Source: Elusimicrobiota bacterium (lineage in GTDB: Bacteria; Elusimicrobiota; Elusimicrobia; UBA1565; UBA9628). From it: a DNA stretch of 61,090 nucleotides. Every line of letters starts with the position of its first letter. The stretch's first letter is position 1. Under the pieces are notes generated by a model. It was not told the DNA's origin. It searched no databases and saw only the letters and a list, made by a program, of their open reading frames with translations. Location: NCBI GenBank assembly GCA_016209035.1, contig JACQWX010000075.1:1-61090 (forward strand). The letters are read 5' to 3'. Made by a program: the position numbers and the translations under genes. This document shows positions 24,288 to 32,700 of the stretch, one piece after another.

Positions 24288-26534
24288 ATGGGCAGGAAGA
24301 AGAGGAGGGAGATCGCCCCCGTCGGCCCGGCGGTCCAGCCGGTCCGGCAAGGCGAGGCCGTGCTCGGGCCTCTCGCGGCCGTGGTGATCGGGCTGTTCCT
24401 CCTCGCGTGGCTGTGCCTCCTCATCCGTCGGTTCCCCCTGCCCGTGGTGCCGATGGTCTGGAAGGCGCTGGCGAAAAGCCTCGCGCAATCGCTGGCGCAC
24501 TGGCAGCCTGCCGGCTTCCTCGGCCCGAGGCTGGCGTGGCTCGCCGGCATCTGGTTCGTCGCCGCCGGCCTGGGCGGCCCGGTCGTGCGGGCTCTCGGGC
24601 TGAAGGCCGGCAAGGCCGAGCTCTTCCTGCTCTCCAGCGGCCTGGGGTTCGGGGCGCTGTCGCTGTGCCTGCTTGGCCTGGGCTCCGCGGGGCTCTTCAG
24701 CCCTCGGGCCTTGACCGTCTTCGCGGCGGCCGCGTTCGCCGCGTCCGTCTTCATGTGGATGAGATGGTTCCCGCTCCCCGAAGCGCTTCCGCCGGAGGCC
24801 GGGCCCTTGCCGCGGATCTGGCTGGTCGCTGCCCTGGCAACCTTGGGCCTGGTCGCGGTCTTGAACCTCTTCTGCGCGGCGTGCCCCGAGATCTACTACG
24901 ATTCCTTGACCTACCATCTGGCCCTGCCGAGGCAGTACCTCCTGACGGGCCGCATCGCGGCCACGCCGCACAACATCTACTCCGGTTCGCCGCTCGGGGG
25001 GCAGATGCTCTACGGGCTGGCCCTGGCGGTCAGCGACGAGAAGCTGGCGTCGCTCCTGCACGCCTCGTTCGGCGCGGCCGCCGCGGGAGGCATCTTCCTG
25101 ATCGGCCGCAGGTGGCTGTCGTCTTCGCAGGGCCTGTTGGCGGCCATGCTCTACTACACGCTCCCCATGGGGATGTACTCGTCCTGGTCCTGCGGCGTGG
25201 ACCACATCGGGGCGTTCTACTGCGCCGTCGGGTTGGCCGCCATGCTGGGCGGACTCGAGACGCGGGGGACCGGATGGGCTGCGTGTTCCGGCCTCCTCTT
25301 GGGGTTCGCCGCGGGGACGAAGTACAACATCCTGATCGTGCCGGTCCTGGCGGCCGCGGTCCAGGGCGTGATGGACCGGCGCGCCGGTCTGGGGTCGAAG
25401 CGCGTCATCGTGCTGGCGGGGGCTTGCGTCGCGGTATATCTGCCTTGGATGCTCAAGAACACGGCGTTCTTCGGCAATCCGCTCTATCCTTTCCTCACGG
25501 GCCTTCTGCCCGGCCGCGAACTGATCGCCGACCCCGCGGGATTCTTCAGCGCTTCGAGAGCCATGGAGCCGGCCGCCATCTTCTCGAGCCTCTCGGGCCT
25601 CAAGGCCTGGGCGTCCCAGCAGCGGATCGTGTTCCTGGGAGACTGGCCCACGGGCGATTGGCCGGGGCCGCTCCTGCCGCTGTTCGCGCCGTGGGCCCTC
25701 TTCGTCCCCTGGAGGCGCGCGGAGCGCCGGGCGCTGCTGGCATGCGCCGTCTTCGGCTACATCTCCTGGGCGGTGACGAGCGGCCTGGCGCGGTTCCTCA
25801 TGCCTTTCTACCCCGCGTTGAGCCTGGCCCTGGCCGCTTCCGTGGGCCATGCCCGCTGGCCCGCGGTCAACCGCGTGTTGGGATACGTCGCGATCCTGTA
25901 CGGCTGTCTGTTCCAGGTCCAGGTCGCGGTCAAGCAGAGCTGGAACATGCAGTTCTGGATGTACCTCTCCGGCCGGGTCTCGAAGGAGGATTTCCTGCTC
26001 AAGCCCCATGAGACCTACGCTTTGCCGTACTACCCGGCCGCCCGGTTCATCAACAAGGAGCTGCCCGCGGCCGCCCGGGTGCTGGTCCTGGGCGAATCGC
26101 GGAGCTACTACATCGAGAGGGAGACGATCGCGGCCACCATCTTCGACCACAATCCCTTCTGGGAGGCGGTGCGGCGGTCCAAGAGCCCGGAGGAGATCCG
26201 GGACAGGGTGGCGGCCCTGGGCGTGACCCACCTCATGGTGAACGCCTATCAGTTCCTCTACCGGAGCACCTCGGCGGGGGTCCTGCCGCGCGACCTCGCC
26301 AGCACCCCCATGTTCAGGGCATTCTGGCAGAAATACCTCAAGCTTCTGTTCGAGGACCGGCACGGTCCCGATCCCCAGCCGGGGTGGCTGACGGTTTACG
26401 AGCTGCTCGACGCTCCGCGGAAGGACCCCGCCGTCCAGCTCAACCCGGCGTATTTCGCCGTCCGGGCCCTGCGCCAGATCTCGGACGACCAGACCCGGGC
26501 CGCCGCCGGCAAACCGAAAGCGCCTCCGAAGTAG
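24288..26534 (+). CDS. Large polytopic membrane protein, GT-C glycosyltransferase-like
   Basis: A 748-residue protein with about 12 hydrophobic segments. After a basic start (MGRKKRREI), the loop CPEIYYDSLTYHLALPRQYL then PHNIYSGSPLGGQMLYG resembles the first periplasmic loop of PMT_2/GT39-like glycosyltransferases, where acidic residues bind substrate. FGNPLYPFLTG is a further shared motif. The C-terminal 150 residues are soluble (VLVLGESRSYYI; RVAALGVTHLMVN). It probably moves a sugar from a lipid carrier on the outer face of the inner membrane, but acceptor and sugar are unknown. Confidence 0.7.
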   Translation: MGRKKRREIAPVGPAVQPVRQGEAVLGPLAAVVIGLFLLAWLCLLIRRFPLPVVPMVWKALAKSLAQSLAHWQPAGFLGPRLAWLAGIWFVAAGLGGPVVRALGLKAGKAELFLLSSGLGFGALSLCLLGLGSAGLFSPRALTVFAAAAFAASVFMWMRWFPLPEALPPEAGPLPRIWLVAALATLGLVAVLNLFCAACPEIYYDSLTYHLALPRQYLLTGRIAATPHNIYSGSPLGGQMLYGLALAVSDEKLASLLHASFGAAAAGGIFLIGRRWLSSSQGLLAAMLYYTLPMGMYSSWSCGVDHIGAFYCAVGLAAMLGGLETRGTGWAACSGLLLGFAAGTKYNILIVPVLAAAVQGVMDRRAGLGSKRVIVLAGACVAVYLPWMLKNTAFFGNPLYPFLTGLLPGRELIADPAGFFSASRAMEPAAIFSSLSGLKAWASQQRIVFLGDWPTGDWPGPLLPLFAPWALFVPWRRAERRALLACAVFGYISWAVTSGLARFLMPFYPALSLALAASVGHARWPAVNRVLGYVAILYGCLFQVQVAVKQSWNMQFWMYLSGRVSKEDFLLKPHETYALPYYPAARFINKELPAAARVLVLGESRSYYIERETIAATIFDHNPFWEAVRRSKSPEEIRDRVAALGVTHLMVNAYQFLYRSTSAGVLPRDLASTPMFRAFWQKYLKLLFEDRHGPDPQPGWLTVYELLDAPRKDPAVQLNPAYFAVRALRQISDDQTRAAAGKPKAPPK

Positions 26535-27341
26535 CTACTTCTTCGGGTCGGGCCTGCGGATGCGCACGTTCCCCGTCCCCGACATCACGGACACGCGCCA
26601 CTCGGCCCCAGGGGTGTCGCCCAGCTCGTTCGAGGACGAGCCGGTCCCGGTCCGGACGCTCGACGCGAGTCTCGTCCCTTTGGGGAAGACCAGGTCCACG
26701 TTGCCGCTGCCGGACTTGACCTCGGCGGTCCCGGTCTGGGGAGGCCGAGCCCACTCGAGACGGATGTCGCCGCTGCCGGTCATGACCGAGGCCGAGCCCA
26801 GGAGCCGGGTCAGTTCCACCTTGCCGCTGCCGGATTGGGCCTTGGCGTTCGAGGCCGAAGCCTCGGCCTTGATGTCGCCGCTGCCGGACCTCAAGGTCAG
26901 GTCCCCCGCCGCTTGCTTGACGATGATGTCGCCGGAGCCGGCGTCGGCTTCCACGGCGGCCCTCCTGGAGACGATCTCGATGTCGCCGGAGCCGGCGTAG
27001 ACGCGCACCGGCAGGTCTCCCGCGGCCTCGACGGCGAAGCCGGCGGCGCAGGTCTTCATGAACTTGTGCTTGGCCTCGACCACCAGGTCAGCGCCGCGGA
27101 CCTCGGTCACGATGACGCAGCTGTCCAGGCTTCCCACGACCGTGACCCTGGCCTTGTCTCCCTTGCCCCCGCGCACGATGATGCTCCCCGAGTCGGCGCT
27201 CACCCGGATGAGCTTGACCTCCTTGAGGGGGAACTCCTTGGGCGCCGAGATCGCCGGCGCCGGAGCCGCCGGGCCGGCCGCCGAGACCGCCGCGACGCAC
27301 CACGACGCCAAAACCGCCGCCATACCGTTCCTATGGTTCAT
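26535..27341 (-). CDS. Exported DUF4097-like beta-solenoid protein
   Basis: A 268-residue protein with a signal peptide. The mature part repeats a short strand unit ending in GSGDI or GSGKV: YAGSGDIEI, DAGSGDIIV, RSGSGDIKA, QSGSGKVEL, MTGSGDIRL, KSGSGNVDL, MSGTGNVRI. This is the DUF4097 putative adhesin/beta-solenoid pattern. Role unknown. ATG 27341 has GGAGG four bases upstream. Convergent with the GT-C gene; the two ends touch at 26534/26535. Confidence 0.8.
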   Translation of the reverse strand: MNHRNGMAAVLASWCVAAVSAAGPAAPAPAISAPKEFPLKEVKLIRVSADSGSIIVRGGKGDKARVTVVGSLDSCVIVTEVRGADLVVEAKHKFMKTCAAGFAVEAAGDLPVRVYAGSGDIEIVSRRAAVEADAGSGDIIVKQAAGDLTLRSGSGDIKAEASASNAKAQSGSGKVELTRLLGSASVMTGSGDIRLEWARPPQTGTAEVKSGSGNVDLVFPKGTRLASSVRTGTGSSSNELGDTPGAEWRVSVMSGTGNVRIRRPDPKK

Positions 27342-27428
27342 CGTACCTCCTGTCCGCCATCTTATCATTTCGCGCGGCCGCGTGGGCTCCGGCCTTGACA
27401 CCGGGGCCGCCGGCGAGGCATCATACCC

Positions 27429-28373
27429 GTGCCCATGTTCTTCGAGGGTCCTGAGAAGAAGGTCGAGATCGCCCTGGCGCCGGGATGCCCTTCCCTGCGG
27501 GCGAGGGGACGCCCCTATTGGGAGAAGGTGGTCGGGAAGGCCCGCGCCAAGATCCTTTCCCGGATGTCGAACGAGCGCATGGACGCGTACCTCCTCTCCG
27601 AGTCGAGCCTGTTCGTGACCGACGGGTGGCTCACCATGATCACCTGCGGCCGGACCGACCTGGTGACCGCGATCCTCCGGATGTGCGACGGCCTGGGCGT
27701 CGAGAACCTCCAGTACCTCATCTACGAGCGCAAGAACGCCCTGTTCCAGGAATACCAGCCGACCAACTTCTTCGACGATGTCAAGAGGCTCTCCAAGCGC
27801 ATGGACGGCAGGGCCTTGCGCTTCGGGGACGGGGACGACCATCATGTCTTCCTCTTCCACCTGGAGCGGCCCTACCGGCCCGAGCCGGACGACCTGACGC
27901 TCGAGATCCTCATGCACGGCATCGACGACCAGGCCGGCCGGACCTTCGTGGCCGGTCCCCTGCACCGCAAGAGGTACATCAAGGAGGAGTCCGGCGTGTG
28001 GTCGCTCCTCCCGGGCTTCCAAGTCGACGATCACCTCTTCGAGCCCATGGGCTATTCCTTGAACGCCATCCGGGACTCGAGGTACTACACCATCCACGTG
28101 ACGCCGCAGAAGATCGGCTCCTACGTGAGCTTCGAGACCAACCAGGTGGGACAGGATGTGAACAAGCTGGTGGCGCGCGTGCTCGGCATCTTCAAGCCGC
28201 GCTCCTGCGACGTCGTCTTGTTCCAGCCGCAGGGCTGCCGCCGGGACGTCCGGGTGCCCTACCCGGCCAAGCGGGCGGTGCGCCAGTGCCTCTCGATCGG
28301 CTACCGGGTGAGCTTCGACCATCACTTCCGGCAGGTCCGAGGCGCCTCCAAGGCCTTCCCCATCGTCCTATGA
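27429..28373 (+). CDS. speD: S-adenosylmethionine decarboxylase, eukaryotic (AMD1-like) type
   Basis: A 314-residue protein of the large pyruvoyl SAMDC class. Seen: FFEGPEKKVEIAL with two conserved glutamates, and YLLSESSLFVTDGWLTMITCG, where self-cleavage between Glu58 and Ser59 should create the pyruvoyl group and Cys73 is the proton donor. GYSLNAI and YYTIHVTPQKIGSYVSFETN complete the signature. Bacteria mostly use a short SpeD of about 120-130 residues; this form is typical of eukaryotes, though bacterial members exist. It makes decarboxylated SAM for the next gene. GTG 27429 is the listed start; ATG 27435 is also possible. Confidence 0.88.
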   Translation: MPMFFEGPEKKVEIALAPGCPSLRARGRPYWEKVVGKARAKILSRMSNERMDAYLLSESSLFVTDGWLTMITCGRTDLVTAILRMCDGLGVENLQYLIYERKNALFQEYQPTNFFDDVKRLSKRMDGRALRFGDGDDHHVFLFHLERPYRPEPDDLTLEILMHGIDDQAGRTFVAGPLHRKRYIKEESGVWSLLPGFQVDDHLFEPMGYSLNAIRDSRYYTIHVTPQKIGSYVSFETNQVGQDVNKLVARVLGIFKPRSCDVVLFQPQGCRRDVRVPYPAKRAVRQCLSIGYRVSFDHHFRQVRGASKAFPIVL

Positions 28374-29245
28374 CCATGAAGTGGGTCGACGAGGTCTATA
28401 AGGGCGTGCTGCGCACCGGGTTCAGGGTGCGGCGGAGGCTCTTCAAGGGCCGCAGCGCCTTCCAGACGGTCGAGGTGGTGGAGACGGCTGGTCACGGGAG
28501 GCTCCTCCTGATCGACGGCATGACCATGGTGTCGGACCGCGACGAGTTCGTCTACCACGAGATGATCGCGCACGCGCCCCTGTGCGTGCACCCCCGGCCC
28601 CGCAGGGTGCTGGTCGTCGGAGGAGGCGACGGCGGCACGGTCCGCGAGGTCCTCAGGCACGCCTGCGTGGAGTCCTGCGCGCTCGTGGAGATCGACTCCC
28701 TGGTCGTCGGGGCCGCCAAGGCCTTCCTGCCCGGGACCGGCCGCGCCCTGGGCGACCGGCGCTGCCGCGTCCTCATCCAGGACGGCGTGAAGTTCGTGCG
28801 GGAGACCGCGGAGCGCTTCGACGTCGTGATCGTGGACTCGACCGAGCCTTTCGGCCCGGCGGCCGAGCTTTTCGGCCCGGCTTTCTACCGCGACACGAGC
28901 CGCATCCTGACCCGGGGAGGGATCGCGGTGAGCCAGGCCGGCTCGCCCTTCTACGAGCCGGGCACGATCAAGAACCTCCTGGCCATCCTGCGGCCGGTCT
29001 TCCGCGTGTCGCTGCCCTTCCTTTTTACCAACATGACCTACCCAGGAGGCTTGTGGGCCTTCACCTTCGCGTCCAAGGGACCGCATCCCGTGAGGGATTT
29101 GAACCGGCGCAGGGCCGCGGGCTTGAAGGGGCTGAGGTGGTATTCTCCCGCCATGCACGCGGCGGCCTTCACCTTGCCTCCTTTCCTTCAAGACGCCCTG
29201 GGAAGGAACCCTCGATTCGCGAGACGAATCGAGGGTTTCAAATGA
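28370..29245 (+). CDS. speE: Spermidine synthase (polyamine aminopropyltransferase)
   Basis: A 291-residue protein using decarboxylated SAM to aminopropylate putrescine. Seen: GRLLLIDGMTMVSDRDEFVY with HEMIAHAPL, the nucleotide loop RVLVVGGGDGGTVREVLRH, VEIDSLVV, and DVVIVDSTEPFGPA with the catalytic aspartate. The ATG overlaps the speD stop (ATGA), so the two polyamine genes are translated together. The last codons (NPRFARRIEGF) coincide with a strong inverted repeat. Confidence 0.9.
   Translation: MTMKWVDEVYKGVLRTGFRVRRRLFKGRSAFQTVEVVETAGHGRLLLIDGMTMVSDRDEFVYHEMIAHAPLCVHPRPRRVLVVGGGDGGTVREVLRHACVESCALVEIDSLVVGAAKAFLPGTGRALGDRRCRVLIQDGVKFVRETAERFDVVIVDSTEPFGPAAELFGPAFYRDTSRILTRGGIAVSQAGSPFYEPGTIKNLLAILRPVFRVSLPFLFTNMTYPGGLWAFTFASKGPHPVRDLNRRRAAGLKGLRWYSPAMHAAAFTLPPFLQDALGRNPRFARRIEGFK
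29209..29239 (+). repeat. Inverted repeat at the speE 3' end
   Basis: AACCCTCGATTCG and CGAATCGAGGGTT form 13-bp arms around a 5-base loop. It is within the last codons of speE and contains the GAGGG that could act as ribosome site for the following ATG 29242. Not followed by a T run, so not a standard terminator. End coordinates are good to one base. Confidence 0.6.
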
Positions 29246-29938
29246 GACGCGTCCTCATCCGCAGGCCCGGCGGACACCGGGTCCTGGGCCTGGTCTCGGA
29301 GCCCGACCTTGTCCCGGCAGCCGGGCAGGCGGCTGTCCGGGTCCGGGCGGCCGGGGTCAACTTCGCGGACTGCATCGCGCGCATGGGGCACTACGAGGCC
29401 GCCAAGTCGCTCTACCCGATCACGCCGGGCTTCGAGTTCGCCGGCACGGTGGAATCCTGCGGCTCCGGCGTGACCGAGCCCAAGCCCGGGCAGGAGGTGT
29501 TCGGCATCACCCGGTTCGGCGGCTACGCCAGCCAGAGGCTTCGACGCGATTTTCGACTCCGGCGGGCCTGAGACCCTCAAGGAAGGCTACCGGCAGTTGG
29601 CGCCCGGAGGCAGGCTCGTGGCCTACGGCTTCTCCGAGATGTTCCCGAGGGGCAGGGACCCGAATTGGGCGGGGCTCGCGCTCCAATACCTGCGCCTTCC
29701 CAGGTTCAACCCGCTCCACTTGACCGGGACGAACCGCGGGGTCATCGGCTTTAACGTGGTCCACCTCTTCAACCAGCGGGACCTCGCGCGCCGCGCCATG
29801 TCGGACATGCTCGGATGGGTGGGTGAGGGCCGCCTGCGCAAGGTCCCCGTGAAGGAGTATCCCATGGAGCGGGTCGCCGACGCCCACCGGGCGCTCGAGT
29901 CCGGGAGCACGGTGGGCAAGCTGGTCCTGACGCGGTAG
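29242..29938 (+). pseudogene. Zinc-independent MDR alcohol dehydrogenase/quinone oxidoreductase with internal deletion
   Basis: The N-terminal catalytic domain is intact for about 95 residues (VRVRAAGVNFADCIARMGHY, GFEFAGTVESCGSGVTEPKP), then the frame breaks after GITRFGGYASQ. A second frame resumes with FDAIFDSGGPETLKEGYRQL, APGGRLVAYGFSEMF and runs to the normal C-terminus (GKLVLTR). The middle, including the Rossmann dinucleotide motif, is gone, about 100 residues. The gene most resembles VAT1-like oxidoreductases. It is the third gene after speD-speE and overlaps speE by ATGA, so it was once part of that operon. Confidence 0.8.
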
Positions 29939-30004
29939 GTTCTCCCGCGACCCCGCAAAACCCACCGCCACGAGGGGAATGCACCTATCGCTTGCATTAT
30001 TGCC

Positions 30005-30033
30005 TTGCAAAAATGCAGCTAACAGGCTATAAT
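30005..30033 (+). promoter_or_regulatory. Near-consensus sigma-70-type promoter
   Basis: TTGCAA (30005-30010), a 17-base spacer and TATAAT (30028-30033), set in an AT-rich stretch. Predicted transcription start is about 30040, one base before the GTG at 30041, so the mRNA could be leaderless. Confidence 0.75.
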
Positions 30034-30040
30034 TCAAGTA

Positions 30041-31273
30041 GTGTACCCCAGGATGCTCGCCTCCGTTCTTCGGCAACACCTCAAGGGGCATTATGGGTTG
30101 CTGCTTCTTGGGCCGCGCCAGGTCGGGAAGACTACGCTCATCCGGGAGTCGCTGGCGCCGTCGGACTCGTGGACGCTGGACTTGTCGGACTTTGCCGAAT
30201 TCCAGCGATTCCTCAAGGACCACGACCTCTTCAACCGTCAGGCACAGGCGCGGCTGGGAGAAGCGAGCCCGGACAAACCCGTCAGGGTCTTCATCGACGA
30301 AGTGCAGCGGCTGCCTCGCCTGCTGGACGGATGCCAATGGCTCTACGATAGGCATCCGGACCGGTTCCGCTTCGTCTTGACCGGCTCTTCCGCCAGGAAG
30401 CTTCGCAGGGCCGGGGCGAACCTCCTGCCCGGCCGGATCGTGGTCAAGCATCTCCATCCGCTGGTGTGGGAGGAGATGGGCATCGGCTCGCCCGATCCGG
30501 TCGTGAGCCCTTTTGCGGACACGCGCCGCCCCGGGTCTTCGCCGGCGCCCGAGTGCTCGGAGTTCCTGCTCCGGGGGACGATGCCCGGCATCCTTGCGGC
30601 GCCCGACGAGTCCCGGGACGACCTCCTTCAAAGCTATGCCTTGACCTATTTGAAGGAGGAAATCCAGGCCGAGGCATTGGTGCGCTCCCTGGACGGATTC
30701 TCCAGGTTCCTGGAGTTGGCCGCCGTCGAATCCGGCAACGCCACCAACTACCAGAATCTTGCCCAAGAGGCGGGCGTGCGCCTCAACACGGTCAAGAATT
30801 ACTACTCGATACTGGTGGACACCTTGGTAGCGATTCCACTGGAGCCGTATCTCAGGAACGCCCGCAAGCGTCTTATCGCGGCCCCCAGACTCTACTTCTT
30901 CGATACGGGCGTCCGGAACGCGGCTGCCGGCCTTCCCCTTGATCCATCCATGCTCAAGGTGGAGGGGGGCAGGCTCTTCGAGCACTTCGTCATCCTCGAG
31001 CTGTTCCGGCGCTTCAGCTATCTCCGTCCGGAGTGGCGCTTGTACTATTGGAGGACCGCCGCTGGAGCCGAGGTGGACTTGGTCGTCGACACTAAGAAGG
31101 GCCTTGTCCCCGTCGAGATAAAATACGCCGCTTCCACGAGGAACCTTCACCTGCGCGGCCTCTCGGCCTTCATGGACGACTACGGCTGCTCCAAAGGCTA
31201 TGTCGTGGGGAATTTCAAGGCTGCGGAGAAGCTGGACAGGCGCGTCACCGCCCTGCCTTGGTGGGCTTTATGA
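30041..31273 (+). CDS. AAA_14/DUF4143 family ATPase
   Basis: A 410-residue P-loop protein. Walker A LLLGPRQVGKTTLIRES (about 22-37), Walker B VRVFIDEVQRLP, sensor-like FVLTGSSARKL, then the C-terminal DUF4143 region (LRGTMPGILAAP; TNYQNLAQEAGVRLNTVKNY winged-helix-like; RLYFFDTGVRNAA; WRTAAGAEVDLVV with a nuclease-fold look; GLVPVEIKYA). Such ATPases are widespread, often horizontally moved, and of unclear function. Start could be GTG 30041 or ATG 30053. It stands alone with its own promoter. Confidence 0.85.
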   Translation: MYPRMLASVLRQHLKGHYGLLLLGPRQVGKTTLIRESLAPSDSWTLDLSDFAEFQRFLKDHDLFNRQAQARLGEASPDKPVRVFIDEVQRLPRLLDGCQWLYDRHPDRFRFVLTGSSARKLRRAGANLLPGRIVVKHLHPLVWEEMGIGSPDPVVSPFADTRRPGSSPAPECSEFLLRGTMPGILAAPDESRDDLLQSYALTYLKEEIQAEALVRSLDGFSRFLELAAVESGNATNYQNLAQEAGVRLNTVKNYYSILVDTLVAIPLEPYLRNARKRLIAAPRLYFFDTGVRNAAAGLPLDPSMLKVEGGRLFEHFVILELFRRFSYLRPEWRLYYWRTAAGAEVDLVVDTKKGLVPVEIKYAASTRNLHLRGLSAFMDDYGCSKGYVVGNFKAAEKLDRRVTALPWWAL

Positions 31274-31354
31274 GCGAACCCGAACCCGTTGAGTCCGTGA
31301 AAGGGAGCGACGTCCGCTCCAGGATGGCCTCTAGGAAGGGGAGCCTCGCCGTTG

Positions 31355-32512
31355 ATGCCCTTCCCGCCGACTGACCAGCCGGCCTCTTCCCGCCTCGCCA
31401 TCGTCCTGGCCGGGCTCTTCCTGCTGGCCGCCGGCCTCTACCTCATGCAGGCCGCCGGGCTCCTGCCGCTCGACTATGACGAGTACGAGCACGCGCACTC
31501 GGCCTGGGCCGTCTCGCAGGGACTCGTGCCCTATGAGGACTTCCACCAAGTCCATCCCCCGTTCTTCTGGTTCGCGTTCTCCCCGGTCATGCGCCTCATC
31601 CCGCAGGATTTCGAATCACTTCTCACCCTCAGGAGGCTCGAAGCCGTCGTGTCCCTGGCCGTGCTCGGGCTGCTGCTCGCGGCCGTCGGATCCGAACTGG
31701 GCGGGCTCGGGGGAACGGCGGCGGCCGCGGCGGCCCTCGCCGTCATGTTCCTCCAGCCCTCCACGGTCCAGGCCATGGCGGAATTCAGGATCGGCCGATT
31801 CTCGCTCGCCCTGACGCTCATGGGCGTCATCGTCCTGGGGCGCGGCCGCGACGGCCCGGCCCCCTGGAAGCGGTGGCTCGCCTCCGGGTTCATGTTCTCC
31901 GTCGCGGCCGCCTTCGACTCGAAGCGCATCCTCCTGCCCGCGGCGGCCGTGCTGGTCCACCTGGCCGTCTCCCGCCGGCTGGGACCGCGGGCCTGCGGGA
32001 AGCTTCTTGCCGCCGTCGGATGCGGCGCCGCGGCGGGCATCGGTCTCATGGCCTGCTGGGCCTTGCTCCAGGGGGTCGACCTGGGAAGGATGACGGAACA
32101 GGTCTTCATCTACAACGGCATGGTCATGCGGGAGTTCTCCCAGCAGGTGAGCCTGGCGGGAGAGATCCTCGAGCATGCCCGGCGTCAATACCTGATCGTG
32201 GGCGTCTTCCTCCTCTGCGGCATGGCCGCCCTGGGGCAGACGGTCTTCGTGGCCTATCCTTTCAAGCAGTACGTCGCGCCGGTCTATCTGGCGTGGGCCG
32301 GCCCCATGGCGCTGTTCCTCCATAGGGCGGCGCACATCCTCGTCACCGAGCTCGAGCCCGAGCGCTACCGCAAGCTCTACTCCGGGAGGTTCGACCTGTA
32401 CCTGCGCCGGCCCGAGGCCTCCGGTCCCGTGCCCCAGCCCCCCGCCCCGCGGAAGGGGCGGGGCGTTGACAGGAGCGGAGGCGCCCCGCGCCCGGGCAGA
32501 GTCTCGCCTTAG
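31355..32512 (+). CDS. GT-C family membrane glycosyltransferase, short
   Basis: A 385-residue membrane protein. After one TM, LLPLDYDEYEHAHSAWAVSQ then GLVPYEDFHQVHPPFFW is the PMT_2-type first loop with acidic residues. About eight TM segments follow, and AYPFKQYVAPVYLAWAG is a late motif. The last 60 residues are charged, then Pro/Arg-rich and encoded partly by a GC hairpin (32440-32463). It is shorter than usual (about 450-550), so the C-terminus may be lost or replaced. Stops overlap with the convergent remnant. Confidence 0.65.
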   Translation: MPFPPTDQPASSRLAIVLAGLFLLAAGLYLMQAAGLLPLDYDEYEHAHSAWAVSQGLVPYEDFHQVHPPFFWFAFSPVMRLIPQDFESLLTLRRLEAVVSLAVLGLLLAAVGSELGGLGGTAAAAAALAVMFLQPSTVQAMAEFRIGRFSLALTLMGVIVLGRGRDGPAPWKRWLASGFMFSVAAAFDSKRILLPAAAVLVHLAVSRRLGPRACGKLLAAVGCGAAAGIGLMACWALLQGVDLGRMTEQVFIYNGMVMREFSQQVSLAGEILEHARRQYLIVGVFLLCGMAALGQTVFVAYPFKQYVAPVYLAWAGPMALFLHRAAHILVTELEPERYRKLYSGRFDLYLRRPEASGPVPQPPAPRKGRGVDRSGGAPRPGRVSP

Positions 32513-32700
32513 CGCTTCTCAGCGATGAGATGGTCGTAGAGCCGCCGGTACCCCGCGTGCCCCCCCAGGCCCGGATGAGCCTTCACTCCCTGGAGCTGGG
32601 GGCACAGCGCGAAGCGGAACCCCCTCGCTGCAGTAGGGACAGCGGAAGTCGCACGCGTAGGTAGGGCTTGGAGCAGGTAGTTGCGCAGGCTCAGAAGCAC
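32509..32700 (-). pseudogene. Radical SAM enzyme remnant
   Basis: The minus strand begins LLSLRNYLLQALPT; in a shifted frame the same DNA reads SPTYACDFRCPYCSEGV, a clear CxxxCxxC radical SAM cluster motif. The end, HPGLGGHAGYRRLYDHLIAE, resembles the C-terminus of B12-type radical SAM proteins. Only about 60 codons remain of a gene that should be over 400. Both a frameshift and a large internal deletion are needed to explain it. Confidence 0.55.
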
